Shown here in pieces: positions 19,570 through 28,204 of a stretch of DNA of 64,000 nucleotides. A program made the position numbers and the translations under genes. Location: NCBI GenBank assembly GCA_001899715.1, contig MKWI01000006.1, positions 611,325-675,324 of the forward strand. The letters are read 5' to 3'. The stretch's first letter is position 1; each line of letters opens with the position of its first letter. Source of the DNA: Sphingobium sp. 66-54. GTDB lineage: Bacteria; Pseudomonadota; Alphaproteobacteria; Sphingomonadales; Sphingomonadaceae. Under the pieces are notes generated by a model. It saw only the letters and a list, made by a program, of their open reading frames with translations. It had not been told where the DNA came from and did no database searches.

Positions 19570-20145
19570 TCAACCCCGGAAATTGCCCGGATAGGCGATC
19601 TCCGCGCGCGGCTTGCGGTCGCTGGGGACCTCGCGGGCGCGCTGGTAGTCGGAGAGGGTGGCGGGGTCGCCCATGCGGCCGAGCGCGATGGCGGCTTCGA
19701 CGCGGAAACTGTCCGGCACGCCCAGTCCTGCGGCAGCCTGCGTGAAATGGACGCCGGCCATGGCGTGGGTATGGTAGCCCAGCATCGTCGCCTGAAGCGC
19801 CAGCATCGCCCAGGCCGCGCCGGCATCGAAGCTGTGGCTGTGGCTCGGCCGCTCCGGCCCGGCCGGGTGTTTGTCCGAGAGCACGTAGAACAGCACGGAG
19901 GCGTTCTGCGCCCACGCCCGGTTGCTCTCCACCAGATAGGAGAGGAAGCACTCCCAATCGGCGTCGCCGCGCCGTGCATAGAGGAAGCGCCACGGCTGGT
20001 GGTTGGAGGCGGAGGGCGCGAACCGCGCGGCGTCGACTATGGTGGCGAGGTCCCCCTCTGGCATATCGGAGCGATCGAACGCGCGCGGCGACCAGCGTTC
20101 CAGGAACACGGGGTCGAGCTTGGTATCCGTGGTGCGCGTGGTCAT
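19570..20145 (-). CDS. Nitroreductase family protein
   Basis: A 191-residue FMN-dependent NAD(P)H oxidoreductase of the nitroreductase superfamily. The N-terminal RWSPRAFDRSDMP (FMN-phosphate Arg region) is followed by FAPSASNHQPWRFLYARR, the hallmark of the family. AGAAWAMLALQATMLGYHTHAMAG follows, then a C-terminal GDPATL/KPRAEIAYPGNFRG. The natural substrate is unknown; members reduce quinones, nitroaromatics or flavins. It is convergent with the small exported protein gene. Confidence 0.85.
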   Translation of the reverse strand: MTTRTTDTKLDPVFLERWSPRAFDRSDMPEGDLATIVDAARFAPSASNHQPWRFLYARRGDADWECFLSYLVESNRAWAQNASVLFYVLSDKHPAGPERPSHSHSFDAGAAWAMLALQATMLGYHTHAMAGVHFTQAAAGLGVPDSFRVEAAIALGRMGDPATLSDYQRAREVPSDRKPRAEIAYPGNFRG

Positions 20146-20350
20146 GCGGGGGGCTCCTCATTGCCGATGCGTAGCGGCCACGGATGAAGCGTGGCCACGG
20201 GGCGCCTCATAGAGCGGAGACCCGCGCGGTGCCAGAGGGGGTATTGGTAGGGCAGTTTGCGGTCCGTTTTTACGGCCTTGCCGTTCATACCGAGGATGGC
20301 TGAGGCACATCGAGCGCTGGCCGGGCGTCGTCCGCACGAGGCGGCGTAAA

Positions 20351-20429
20351 GCGCTCCTGCGCTGGCGGGAGCCCAGGGCGCATGAACGGTTTTTTCGACC
20401 CGGGCCCCTGCTTTTGCCGAAACCGGCAT
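20351..20429. repeat. Degenerate GCTCCTGC/GCAGGAGC repeat (copy 4)
   Basis: GCGCTCCTGCGCTGGCGGGA then GCCCAGGGCG on the left, with a decayed right arm CGGGCCCCTGCTTTTGCCG. Mutations have broken the palindrome, so it looks like an older copy. Confidence 0.55.
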
Positions 20430-20545
20430 GGTTCGGCTTGGAGAGCCCATTCTGCAAGGCGTGAGCAAAGGTCAGGATGATTGGCCTTCGGATGACCGAC
20501 CCTGTTGCCAAAGGATGGAATAGGAGGCGGCGAGTTCTATCATCC

Positions 20546-20724
20546 CGCCATCGTCACCCCGGGCTCGCCCCGGGGTCCCGCTTCCTTATCCACCGATGAT
20601 GGCGGGCGATCCGCATGGCGCCGGGCTCTCTGCCAGAGCTGCTCACATCGCTGTGCCTCAGGGCGCTGGACCGCCTTGCGCGATCAGGCAATGGGGCGCC
20701 GGGTCGAGCCCGGCGTGACGGAAA
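20546..20724. repeat. Second intergenic repeat type (CGTCACCCCGGGCTCG family)
   Basis: The left end CGTCACCCCGGGCTCGCCCC is followed by GGGGTCCCGCTTCC. The right end GGGTCGAGCCCGGCGTGACG reads as an inverted partner of the left end. The ends flank about 110 bases of unrelated GC-rich sequence. CGTCATCCCGGA-type ends like this are frequent between genes in alphaproteobacteria. Confidence 0.55.
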
Positions 20725-20755
20725 GAGAGGGACGGATGAGGCCCCGCCCCGCCCC

Positions 20756-21553
20756 TCAGCGTGAGATCAGCAGCGGCACCGTCGCCTTGGCGAGCAGCGT
20801 CCGGCTCGCGCCGCCGAACAGTTGCTCGCGCAGCCGGCCCCGCCCATAGGCGCCCATCACGCACCAGGCCGCGCCGGATGTCTCCAGCGCCGCCAGAAGC
20901 TGGGTCGCCACGCTGCCGCTCTTGGGTTCCTCGCGAATCGAGGCGGTGCAGCCGTGCCGGTCGAGATAGGCGGCGACGGCAGCCGGGTCGGCATTCTCCT
21001 CGCCCTCGTCGATGGTCAGCACCTCCACCTCGCTGGCGAGCTTGAGCAGTGGCGTCGCCGCGCGCACGGCGGCGTCGGCGGGCGCCGATCCGTCCCACGC
21101 GACCAGCACCTTGCCGAACAGGTCGAACCGGCGCTGCTCGCTCGGCACCACCAGCACCGGGACGGAGGTGAGGCCGGCCAGCCGCGCCGCGCAGTCGCCC
21201 GATTCGGCCAGTTCGCCCACGCCATGTTTGCCGACCACGATCAGGTCGACCAGCCGGGCATTGTCGGTGATCGTCACGTCCGCATGGCTGTGCACGCGCG
21301 CCCATTCGTAGCTGATGCCTTCATTGGCGAGGCGCGGGTCGAGCCGCTCGACATTGCTGTCCTCCCGCTCGCGCTCGTCCATCAGCAGCACGCCCGCACC
21401 GCCGCCCAGGCCGAAGCCGTCGGTCACGACCGGCATCTGCACCACGTCCAGGCAGAGGAGGTGGCCCTCCACCGCCCGCACCACGTCCAGCGCGCATTGC
21501 ACGCGGGCTTCCTGACTCGCATCGTCGTGGATCAGCACCATCACTGTCTTCAT
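20756..21553 (-). CDS. Tandem universal stress protein (UspA family)
   Basis: A 265-residue soluble protein made of two Usp domains. The first opens with MKTVMVLIHDD and ends with VVGKHGVGELAESGDCAARLAGLTSVPVLVV. The second opens with KVLVAWDGSAPADAAVRAA and carries the ATP-type loop MGAYGRGRLREQLFGGASRTLL. Such proteins help survival under starvation and low oxygen. The chosen start fits the conserved first beta-strand. A TTGAC-N4-ATCAA anaerobox sits 71 bases upstream, so FNR/FixK control is likely. Confidence 0.88.
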   Translation of the reverse strand: MKTVMVLIHDDASQEARVQCALDVVRAVEGHLLCLDVVQMPVVTDGFGLGGGAGVLLMDEREREDSNVERLDPRLANEGISYEWARVHSHADVTITDNARLVDLIVVGKHGVGELAESGDCAARLAGLTSVPVLVVPSEQRRFDLFGKVLVAWDGSAPADAAVRAATPLLKLASEVEVLTIDEGEENADPAAVAAYLDRHGCTASIREEPKSGSVATQLLAALETSGAAWCVMGAYGRGRLREQLFGGASRTLLAKATVPLLISR

Positions 21554-21623
21554 GGCAGACTCCTGTCGCTCGCGACTCGCATCGCTTCCGCTTGTATATG
21601 ATGCCACAGAGTGGCGCGCGGTT

Positions 21624-21637
21624 CTTGACCGGCATCA
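21624..21637. promoter_or_regulatory. FNR/FixK-type anaerobox ahead of the universal stress gene
   Basis: TTGACCGGCATCAA, an 11-of-12-type match to the TTGAT-N4-ATCAA half-site pair (only the fifth base differs). It lies in the divergent gap between the stress gene and rpmI. Confidence 0.6.
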
Positions 21638-21823
21638 AACCCGCTGCTGTCGGGAAGCCGGGGCGTGATTGGCCTCTTGCCTCGGGCGCCCGCACGGCCT
21701 ATAGCGCCGCGCTTCCATGCATGTGGAACCGCAAGGGACGGGCCGGCCATCAGGGCTGCCGTGTTCGTCCGCAAACGTCTGCCGCTTCTCACCGGAGCGC
21801 GCATCAAGGACAAGGAGACGAAA

Positions 21824-22027
21824 ATGCCCAAGCTCAAGACCAAGAGCGGTGTGAAGAAGCGCTTCAAGTTCACCGCCACCGGCAAGGTCAAGCATGGTGT
21901 CGCCGGCAAGCGCCACCGCCTGATCAGCCACAACGCGAAATATATCCGCCAGAATCGCGGCACCGAAGTGCTGTCCGACGCGGACGTTGCCCACGTGCGC
22001 CTGTGGGCGCCCTACGGCCTCAAGTAA
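21824..22027 (+). CDS. rpmI: 50S ribosomal protein L35
   Basis: A 67-residue basic ribosomal protein: [40 protein letters not shown] and a C-terminal [16 protein letters not shown] stands about eight bases ahead of the ATG. It is followed by rplT after 13 bases. The usual upstream partner infC is not present here. Confidence 0.98.
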   Translation: MPKLKTKSGVKKRFKFTATGKVKHGVAGKRHRLISHNAKYIRQNRGTEVLSDADVAHVRLWAPYGLK

Positions 22028-22040
22028 GGAGTAGAGCGAC

Positions 22041-22403
22041 ATGGCACGCATCAAGCGCGGCACAACCACGCGCGCCAAGCACAAGCGGATTCTGGAGCAG
22101 GCGAAGGGCTATTACGGCCGTCGCAAGAACACCATCCGTATCGCCCGTCAGGCCGTCGAGAAGGCCGGGCAATATGCCTATCGCGACCGCAAGGTGAAGA
22201 AGCGGAGCTTCCGCGCCCTGTGGATTCAGCGTATCAACGCCGCCGTCCGCATGGAGGGCCTGACCTACGGCCAGTTCATGCACGGCCTCAAGCTTGCCGG
22301 CGTCGAACTGGACCGGAAGGTTCTGGCCGACATCGCGATGCATGAAGGCGACGTGTTCAGTGGCATCATCGCCCAGGCAAAGGCAGCGCTTCCCGCCGCC
22401 TGA
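22041..22403 (+). CDS. rplT: 50S ribosomal protein L20
   Basis: A 120-residue 23S rRNA-binding protein needed for early 50S assembly. It opens [20 protein letters not shown] and has [41 protein letters not shown] and the C-terminal [13 protein letters not shown]. It pairs with rpmI; in other bacteria L20 represses its own operon. Confidence 0.98.
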   Translation: MARIKRGTTTRAKHKRILEQAKGYYGRRKNTIRIARQAVEKAGQYAYRDRKVKKRSFRALWIQRINAAVRMEGLTYGQFMHGLKLAGVELDRKVLADIAMHEGDVFSGIIAQAKAALPAA

Positions 22404-22421
22404 TTGCCTCATCATATTCGC

Positions 22422-22458
22422 AAGAAGGGCGTCGGGGGGCAACTCCGGCGCCCTTCTT
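22422..22458 (+). terminator. Hairpin terminator after rplT
   Basis: AAGAAGGGCG pairs perfectly with CGCCCTTCTT across a 17-base loop, starting 19 bases after the rplT stop. Only a short CGTT follows, so termination may be partial, allowing some read-through into the DJ-1 gene. Confidence 0.7.
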
Positions 22459-22508
22459 CGTTCCGGCGCCTGCCCCTCTCGTCCGCCGCCACCGGAAAGG
22501 ACAGACCC

Positions 22509-23129
22509 ATGCAGATCGCCGTGCTTACATTCGATGGCTTCAACGAGCTGGATTCCTTCATCGCGGCGATGATCCTCAACCGCATGAGGGCGAAAGGCTG
22601 GGCCGCTTACATCACGGCACCCGAGGCGCAGGTGACGTCCATGAACGGCGTCACCGTCCAGCGCCAGCGTCCGCTCGATTTCGCTGGAGAGGCCGACGCC
22701 GTTCTGATCGGCAGCGGTATCCGCACGCGGGAGATCGCGGCTGACACGGCGTTGCTCGCGCAGATCAGCCTCGACCCATCTCGCCAGCTCATCGGCGCAC
22801 AATGCTCGGGCACGCTGCTGCTGGCGAAGCTTGGCCTTATTGGCGACCTGCCCGCCTGCACGGATCTCACCACCAAACCCTGGGTGATCGAGGCCGGCGT
22901 GCGCGTGATCGACGCGCCGTTCATCGCCCATGGTGCCGTCGCCACGGCCGGCGGTTGCCTCGCCGCGCAATATCTGGCGGCATGGGCCATCGCCCGGCTC
23001 GGCTCGCTGGAGGATGCCGCCGACGCGCTCCATTATGTCGCCCCGGTCGGCGAGAAGGCGGCCTATGTGGACCGGGCGCTGGCCGCCATCCGGCCTTTCC
23101 TGCCCAGTGATGCGGGAGGCAGGCGATGA
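22509..23129 (+). CDS. DJ-1/PfpI family protein
   Basis: A 206-residue protein of the DJ-1/PfpI (glutamine amidotransferase-like) superfamily, whose members act as isocyanide hydratases, glyoxalases or chaperones. It opens [16 protein letters not shown], with the conserved Glu in the first loop. It has ADAVLIGSG and the nucleophile elbow [11 protein letters not shown] (Cys near residue 97), and later [15 protein letters not shown]. The specific reaction is not deducible. It overlaps the LysE-type gene by ATGA, and the pair sits between rplT and pheS, where other genomes often have none. Confidence 0.8.
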   Translation: MQIAVLTFDGFNELDSFIAAMILNRMRAKGWAAYITAPEAQVTSMNGVTVQRQRPLDFAGEADAVLIGSGIRTREIAADTALLAQISLDPSRQLIGAQCSGTLLLAKLGLIGDLPACTDLTTKPWVIEAGVRVIDAPFIAHGAVATAGGCLAAQYLAAWAIARLGSLEDAADALHYVAPVGEKAAYVDRALAAIRPFLPSDAGGRR

Positions 23130-23746
23130 CCCTGACAAGCTGGTGGCTTTATGTGACGGCGGTGTTCCTCATCTCCGCGACGCCGGGGCCGAACATGCTG
23201 CATGTGATGAGCCAGTCCATCCATGTCGGCCCGCGCCGCGCGCTCGCCACCATGGCGGGGCTGATGAGCGCGGTGCTGCTCTGCCTCATCGCCTCCGCCT
23301 TCGGCCTCGGCGCGGTGCTCAGGGCGTCGCCCCGCTTGTTCGATCTGTTGCGCTATGCTGGGGTGGCCTATCTGCTCTATCTCGGCGTCAAGGCGTGGCG
23401 TGCGCCCGTGAGTGCTCCGGTCGATACCGTGGACCCGCGCCGCAGGGGCTGGGCGCTTTACGCCGCCGGGCTGATGACCGGCCTCAGCAACCCCAAGCTC
23501 ATCATCTTCGCCGCCGCCCTGTTCCCGCAATTCATCGACACGCGCGCCTCCTTCGCGCAGCAACTCGTGATCCTCGTTGCCAGCTTCGTGGTGATCGAGA
23601 GCGTCTGGTATGGCGTCTATGCACTCGGCGGGGCCCGGCTGGCGCGCTTCCTGGAGCCGGCCCATCGCCGCCGTCTGTTCAACCGGCTGACCGGCGGGTT
23701 GTTCATCGCGTTCGGCGGCGCGTTGCTGCTGGGCCAGCGAAGCTGA
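23126..23746 (+). CDS. LysE/RhtB-type amino-acid exporter
   Basis: A 206-residue integral membrane protein with about six helices. The N-terminal [22 protein letters not shown] carries the family's PGP motif. The central [14 protein letters not shown] and [22 protein letters not shown] blocks are typical of LysE/RhtB exporters of amino acids or homoserine lactones. GGAGGCAGG precedes the ATG, which overlaps the stop of the DJ-1 gene, so the two are co-translated. The substrate is unknown. Confidence 0.88.
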   Translation: MTLTSWWLYVTAVFLISATPGPNMLHVMSQSIHVGPRRALATMAGLMSAVLLCLIASAFGLGAVLRASPRLFDLLRYAGVAYLLYLGVKAWRAPVSAPVDTVDPRRRGWALYAAGLMTGLSNPKLIIFAAALFPQFIDTRASFAQQLVILVASFVVIESVWYGVYALGGARLARFLEPAHRRRLFNRLTGGLFIAFGGALLLGQRS

Positions 23747-23793
23747 CGGGCGCGCCCTTTTCGTTTGCGGCGAATTACGCTAGCGGACCGGCC

Positions 23794-24888
23794 ATGACCG
23801 AGATCATATCCCTGCAGGACGGCCTGCTCGCCGACATCGCCAGGACCGACACGCTCGACGAGGTCGAGGCGCTGCGGGTGGGCGCGCTGGGCAAGAGCGG
23901 CGTCGTTACCGCCCTGCTCAAGACGCTGGGTGCGATGACGCCCGACGAGCGCAAGGCCAAGGGCCCCGCGATCCACGCGCTGCGCGAGAGCGTCACCGCC
24001 GCGCTGGCCGCGCGCAAGGCCGCGCTGGAGCAGGCGGCGCTGGATAGCCGCCTTGCCTCCGAGCGGATCGACATGACGCTGCCGGCCGACATGCCGCCGC
24101 AGGGCAGCGTCCACCCGGTCAGCCAGGTGATGGACGAGCTGGCGGAGATTTTCGCTGACCTCGGCTTCTCGGTCGCCACCGGCCCGGAGATCGAGGACGA
24201 CTGGCGCAACTTCACCGCGCTCAACATCCCCGAGACGCACCCGGCACGCGCGATGCACGACACCTTCTATTTCCCGGACCGGGACGTGGAAGGCCGCGCC
24301 ATGCTGCTGCGCACCCATACCTCGCCGGTGCAGGTGCGCACCATGATGGGCGGGGAGCCGCCTTTCCGCATCATCGCGCCCGGCCGCGTCTACCGCTCGG
24401 ACAGCGACGCGACCCACACGCCGATGTTCCATCAGGTCGAAGGGCTGGTGATCGACAAGGGCATACACCTCGGCCATCTCAAATGGACGCTGGAGACCTT
24501 TCTCAAGGCCTTCTTCGAGCGTGAGGATATCGTGCTGCGGCTGCGGCCCAGCTACTTCCCCTTCACCGAGCCGTCGGTCGAGGTCGATGTCGGCTACACG
24601 CTGGAGAAGGGCCAGCGCATCATCGGCGGCAGCGGCGATGCCGAGAATGGCGGCTGGATGGAGGTGCTCGGCAGCGGCATGGTCCACCCCAACGTCATCC
24701 GCAATTGCGGGCTGGACCCGGATGAATGGCAGGGCTTCGCCTTCGGCACCGGCGTCGATCGTCTCGCCATGCTCAAATACGGCATGAACGACCTGCGCGC
24801 CTTCTTCGACGGCGATTTGCGCTGGCTGCGCCATTATGGATTCTCGGCGCTCGATGTGCCGACGCTCTCGGGAGGAGTCGGCGCATGA
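23794..24888 (+). CDS. pheS: Phenylalanyl-tRNA synthetase alpha subunit
   Basis: Catalytic class II subunit of the alpha2beta2 PheRS that charges tRNA-Phe. The 364 residues contain an N-terminal coiled coil (about 1-90), [20 protein letters not shown], motif 2 [21 protein letters not shown] split over [22 protein letters not shown], and motif 3 [17 protein letters not shown]. The start [10 protein letters not shown] is normal. It overlaps pheT by ATGA. Confidence 0.97.
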   Translation: MTEIISLQDGLLADIARTDTLDEVEALRVGALGKSGVVTALLKTLGAMTPDERKAKGPAIHALRESVTAALAARKAALEQAALDSRLASERIDMTLPADMPPQGSVHPVSQVMDELAEIFADLGFSVATGPEIEDDWRNFTALNIPETHPARAMHDTFYFPDRDVEGRAMLLRTHTSPVQVRTMMGGEPPFRIIAPGRVYRSDSDATHTPMFHQVEGLVIDKGIHLGHLKWTLETFLKAFFEREDIVLRLRPSYFPFTEPSVEVDVGYTLEKGQRIIGGSGDAENGGWMEVLGSGMVHPNVIRNCGLDPDEWQGFAFGTGVDRLAMLKYGMNDLRAFFDGDLRWLRHYGFSALDVPTLSGGVGA

Positions 24889-27293
24889 AGTTCACCCTGT
24901 CCTGGCTCAGGGATCATCTTGAGACTGATGCCACGCTCGACGCGGTGCTGGCCGCGCTCACCGATATCGGCCTGGAGGTCGAGGGCGTCGAGAATCCGGC
25001 CGAAAAGCTGGCCGGCTTCCGCATCGCCAGGGTGCTCACCGCGGCGCCGCACCCGCAGGCGGACAAGTTGCAGGTGCTGAGCGTCGACGCCGGCGACGGG
25101 CCGATGCAGGTCGTCTGCGGCGCGCCCAATGCCCGCGCCGGCCTCGTCGGCGTGTTCGGGTCGCCCGGCGCGACCGTGCCCGCCAACGGCATGGTGCTGC
25201 GCGTCGCGGCGATTCGCGGCGTCGAATCGAACGGCATGATGTGTTCCACCCGCGAGCTGGAGCTGGGCGAGGATCATGAGGGCATCATCGAGCTGCCCGG
25301 CGACGCGCCGGTCGGCACCGCCTTCGCCGAACATGCCGGGCTGGACGATCCAGTGATCGACGTCTCGATCACCCCCAACCGGCAGGATTGCATGGGCGTG
25401 CGCGGCATCGCCCGCGATCTCGCCGCCAAGGGGCTGGGCACGCTCAAGCCGCTTGCCGATGTGTTCGCCGCCCTGCCCGCCGTCGCGCCGCAGGGTGCCG
25501 GACCGGATGTGCGCACCGACGATCCCGAGGGCTGCCCCGCTTTCTACGCGCGCTCGGTGCGCGGCGTCGCCAACGGCGCCTCGCCGGAGTGGATGCAGCG
25601 CCGCCTCAAGGCGATCGGCCAGAAGCCGATCAGCGCGCTGGTCGATATCACCAACCATGTGATGATCGACCTCGGCCGGCCGCTGCACGTCTATGACATG
25701 GCGACGCTGGCTGGCGGTCTCGTCGCGCGCAAGGCCAAGGCGGGCGAGGAGGTGCTGGCGCTCAATGGCAAGAGCTATGCGCTGACCCCGGCCATGACGG
25801 TCATCGCCGACGCCACCGGCGCGCACGATATCGGCGGCATCATGGGCGGCGAGCGCAGCGGCGCCTCCGAGACCACGCGCGACGTGCTGATCGAATGCGC
25901 CTACTTCACGCCGGAGAGCATCGCGCGCACCGGGCAGGCGCTTAGCCTCACCTCGGATGCGCGCCAGCGCTTCGAGCGGGGGGTCGATCCCGCTTTTCTC
26001 GATGAGGGGCTGGAGATCGCGACGCGGCTGGTGCTGGCGCTGTGCGGCGGCACGCCGAGCGCGGTGACGCGTGCCGGCACCCCGCCGCTTGAACCGCGCA
26101 CGTTGGCCTATGATCCGGCGCGCTGCGCCTCGCTGGCCGGGGTCGATGTGCCCTCGGCCCGGCAGCGCGATATTCTCGAGCGGCTGGGCTTCACCGTGGC
26201 TGATGATCCAACAGGCGCTGGGTGGCGGATCACCGTGCCGAGCTGGCGGCGTGACGTCACCGGTCAGGCCGATCTGGTCGAGGAAGTCGTCCGTATCGAA
26301 GGGCTGGACAAGGTGCCCTCCGTGCCGTTGCCGCGCGCGCCCGGTGTTGCCAAACGCACCGCCACGCCGCTGCAACTGGTCGAGCGCCGCTTGCGCCGCG
26401 CTGCCGCCGCGCGGGGACTCAACGAGGCGATCAACTGGTCCTTCATCTCGGAAGCCGAGGCCGCGCCGTTCGGCGGTGGCGACTGGGTGCTCGCCAACCC
26501 GATCAGCGAAGACATGAAAGTGCTGCGGCCGACATTGCTCGCCGGCCTGCTCTCCGCCGCCCGGCGCAATGCCGATCGCGGCGCCGCGTCGATCCGCCTG
26601 TTCGAGCTGGGCCGGCGCTACTTCCGCAACGCCGATGGCTCGTCGGACGAATATGCGACGCTGGGCCTCGTCATGGCGGGTGAGGCGCGTGCGCGCGGCT
26701 GGCAGCACGGCAAGGCGCGGGGCTTTGACGCCTTCGCCATCAAGGCCGAGGTGGAGGCGCTGCTCGCCGCCGCCGGCGCGCCGGTCGCCCGGTTGCAGGT
26801 GATGGATGGGGCGGGCGATGCCTATCACCCCGGCCAGTCGGCCACGCTGCGGCTCGGGCCGCGCACCGTGCTCGCCCGCTTCGGCGTGCTCCACCCGCGT
26901 CTTGCCCGCGCCTTCGATCTCGACGGCACGGTGGTCGCGGCGGAAATCCATCTCGACGCCATTCCGCAGGCGAAGAAGAGCGGCTTCATGCGCCCGCCCT
27001 ACGCGCCGCCCGCCTTGCAGGCGGTCACGCGCGATTTCGCCTTCCTCGCGCCCGATGCGCTGGCGGCCGACGCGCTGGTCCGCGCGATTCGCGGCGCCGA
27101 CAAGGCCGCCATCGCCGACGCGCGGGTGTTCGACCTGTTCGCCGGCCACGGCGTGCCGGAGGGGCAGAAGAGCCTCGCCGTCGAGGTCACGCTACAACCG
27201 GGCGACAAAAGCTTCGGCGAAGCGGACCTCAAGGCCATCGCCGACCGCATCGTCGCCGCCGCCGCCAAGCAGGGCGCCACGCTGCGGGGGTAG
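24885..27293 (+). CDS. pheT: Phenylalanyl-tRNA synthetase beta subunit
   Basis: An 802-residue tRNA-binding and editing subunit. It opens [16 protein letters not shown] and has an EMAP/OB tRNA-binding domain ([20 protein letters not shown]). B3/B4 editing blocks ([20 protein letters not shown]), a B5 domain ([16 protein letters not shown]), the catalytic-like core and the C-terminal anticodon-binding FDX-ACB domain ([14 protein letters not shown]) follow in order. ATGA overlap with pheS assures equal synthesis. Confidence 0.97.
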   Translation: MKFTLSWLRDHLETDATLDAVLAALTDIGLEVEGVENPAEKLAGFRIARVLTAAPHPQADKLQVLSVDAGDGPMQVVCGAPNARAGLVGVFGSPGATVPANGMVLRVAAIRGVESNGMMCSTRELELGEDHEGIIELPGDAPVGTAFAEHAGLDDPVIDVSITPNRQDCMGVRGIARDLAAKGLGTLKPLADVFAALPAVAPQGAGPDVRTDDPEGCPAFYARSVRGVANGASPEWMQRRLKAIGQKPISALVDITNHVMIDLGRPLHVYDMATLAGGLVARKAKAGEEVLALNGKSYALTPAMTVIADATGAHDIGGIMGGERSGASETTRDVLIECAYFTPESIARTGQALSLTSDARQRFERGVDPAFLDEGLEIATRLVLALCGGTPSAVTRAGTPPLEPRTLAYDPARCASLAGVDVPSARQRDILERLGFTVADDPTGAGWRITVPSWRRDVTGQADLVEEVVRIEGLDKVPSVPLPRAPGVAKRTATPLQLVERRLRRAAAARGLNEAINWSFISEAEAAPFGGGDWVLANPISEDMKVLRPTLLAGLLSAARRNADRGAASIRLFELGRRYFRNADGSSDEYATLGLVMAGEARARGWQHGKARGFDAFAIKAEVEALLAAAGAPVARLQVMDGAGDAYHPGQSATLRLGPRTVLARFGVLHPRLARAFDLDGTVVAAEIHLDAIPQAKKSGFMRPPYAPPALQAVTRDFAFLAPDALAADALVRAIRGADKAAIADARVFDLFAGHGVPEGQKSLAVEVTLQPGDKSFGEADLKAIADRIVAAAAKQGATLRG

Positions 27294-27400
27294 GGCGGCG
27301 CCTGCGAGGGGGCCGCGTTCCGGGAGTGAAGCGGCGCTGGCTGTCGGCGTGGCGCTGCTTATCGCGGTTTCTTTTGGTGCGAATCACAAGGGCGCCCCCC

Positions 27401-27483
27401 GGTGCTCCTGCGAAAGCAGGAGCCCAGGGCCCAGCCGCACTTCCTTACCGCCATGGGCTCCTGCCTGCGCAGGAGCACACCAT
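27401..27483. repeat. Two-arm GCTCCTGC/GCAGGAGC palindromic repeat (copy 5)
   Basis: GGTGCTCCTGCGAAAGCAGG begins the left arm, followed by AGCCCAGGGC. The right arm is GGGCTCCTGC plus CTGCGCAGGAGCACACC. The outer ends pair as GGTGCTCCTGCG / CGCAGGAGCACACC. It sits between convergent pheT and the exported-protein gene. Confidence 0.85.
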
Positions 27484-27528
27484 ATTCATCTGACCGCATC
27501 CGGGGATATAAATGCCGGCACCCCTCCC

Positions 27529-28119
27529 TTACTTTCCCGCCGCGCTCGTCACCGCCTTGCATTGGCGCATCTGGGCCAGCCCGCGCAGATAGCCGCGCCG
27601 CGCCGTCCCCGCGCTGATCGCCGAGGCTTTGCGCCGCTCGGCCGGTGCCGCGCCCGAAATCTCGCGCACCAGCCCGCGAAACGGGATGAGCGTGTTCACC
27701 AGCATCTCGCCCCCGGCCAGCGCCAGCCGTTCGGCCTTGTCCTCATTGGCCTTGGCGTTGCCGTCGAAATCCGGCCCGAGCGCGGCGTTAAGCTTCGTCA
27801 GCTCGGCATTGATCGCCGCGCAGCGTCCGTTGCCGGCGGGCGCATAAGGTGCCTTGAGTGCCTCCTGCAACACCGGGTCGATGCTGGTCCGGGCGATGCC
27901 GACATCGCGCACCGGCTGGGTGGCGACCCGCTCCGCCTCCGATTGGGTCTTGTCCTTATCCCCATCCTTCGCCGAATCGGCGGTGTTGTCCTGCGCCCAT
28001 GCGGTGGGCGTGCCGGAGACGGGCAGCAGCGCCCCGGCCAGCGCCAGCAGGCCGACCCGCGCTGGCCAGCCCATCCGCCGCCTTGGCATGCTCGGTCGAT
28101 CGGACAGCTTGCGGTGCAT
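27529..28119 (-). CDS. Exported protein of unknown function
   Basis: A 196-residue protein that I do not recognise. The N-terminus is basic followed by a hydrophobic run (GLLALAGALLPVSGTPTAWA), a good signal peptide with a probable AWA cleavage site. The mature part begins with an acidic, Asp/Lys-rich linker, then has a helical region with two cysteines (GRCAAINAELTKLNAALG and AQMRQCKAV) that could form a disulfide. The last 60 residues are basic. Internal methionines at positions 11 and 16 are alternative starts that keep the signal peptide. It is divergent from prfC. Confidence 0.65.
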   Translation of the reverse strand: MHRKLSDRPSMPRRRMGWPARVGLLALAGALLPVSGTPTAWAQDNTADSAKDGDKDKTQSEAERVATQPVRDVGIARTSIDPVLQEALKAPYAPAGNGRCAAINAELTKLNAALGPDFDGNAKANEDKAERLALAGGEMLVNTLIPFRGLVREISGAAPAERRKASAISAGTARRGYLRGLAQMRQCKAVTSAAGK

Positions 28120-28204
28120 CGCTCTGTTTCCCTATAGGGCGCGGGTTCGGCCGCCCGCCTTTACAATGCGCCGCATCCCCATTCCGATCCAGCCTGGACC
28201 CTGC

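Larger units (their letters stand above)
20146..20755. other. Repeat-bearing intergenic region, no gene
   Basis: No ORF here has family resemblance. The region contains a degenerate copy of the GCTCCTGC/GCAGGAGC repeat (20351-20429) and a second repeat type (20546-20724). Confidence 0.6.

Noticed and set aside
24834..27149. Very long open frame on the minus strand opposite pheT
   Set aside because: Its translation is Arg/Gly/His-rich without family resemblance and it mirrors the codon pattern of pheT; long antisense frames are expected in GC-rich coding DNA.
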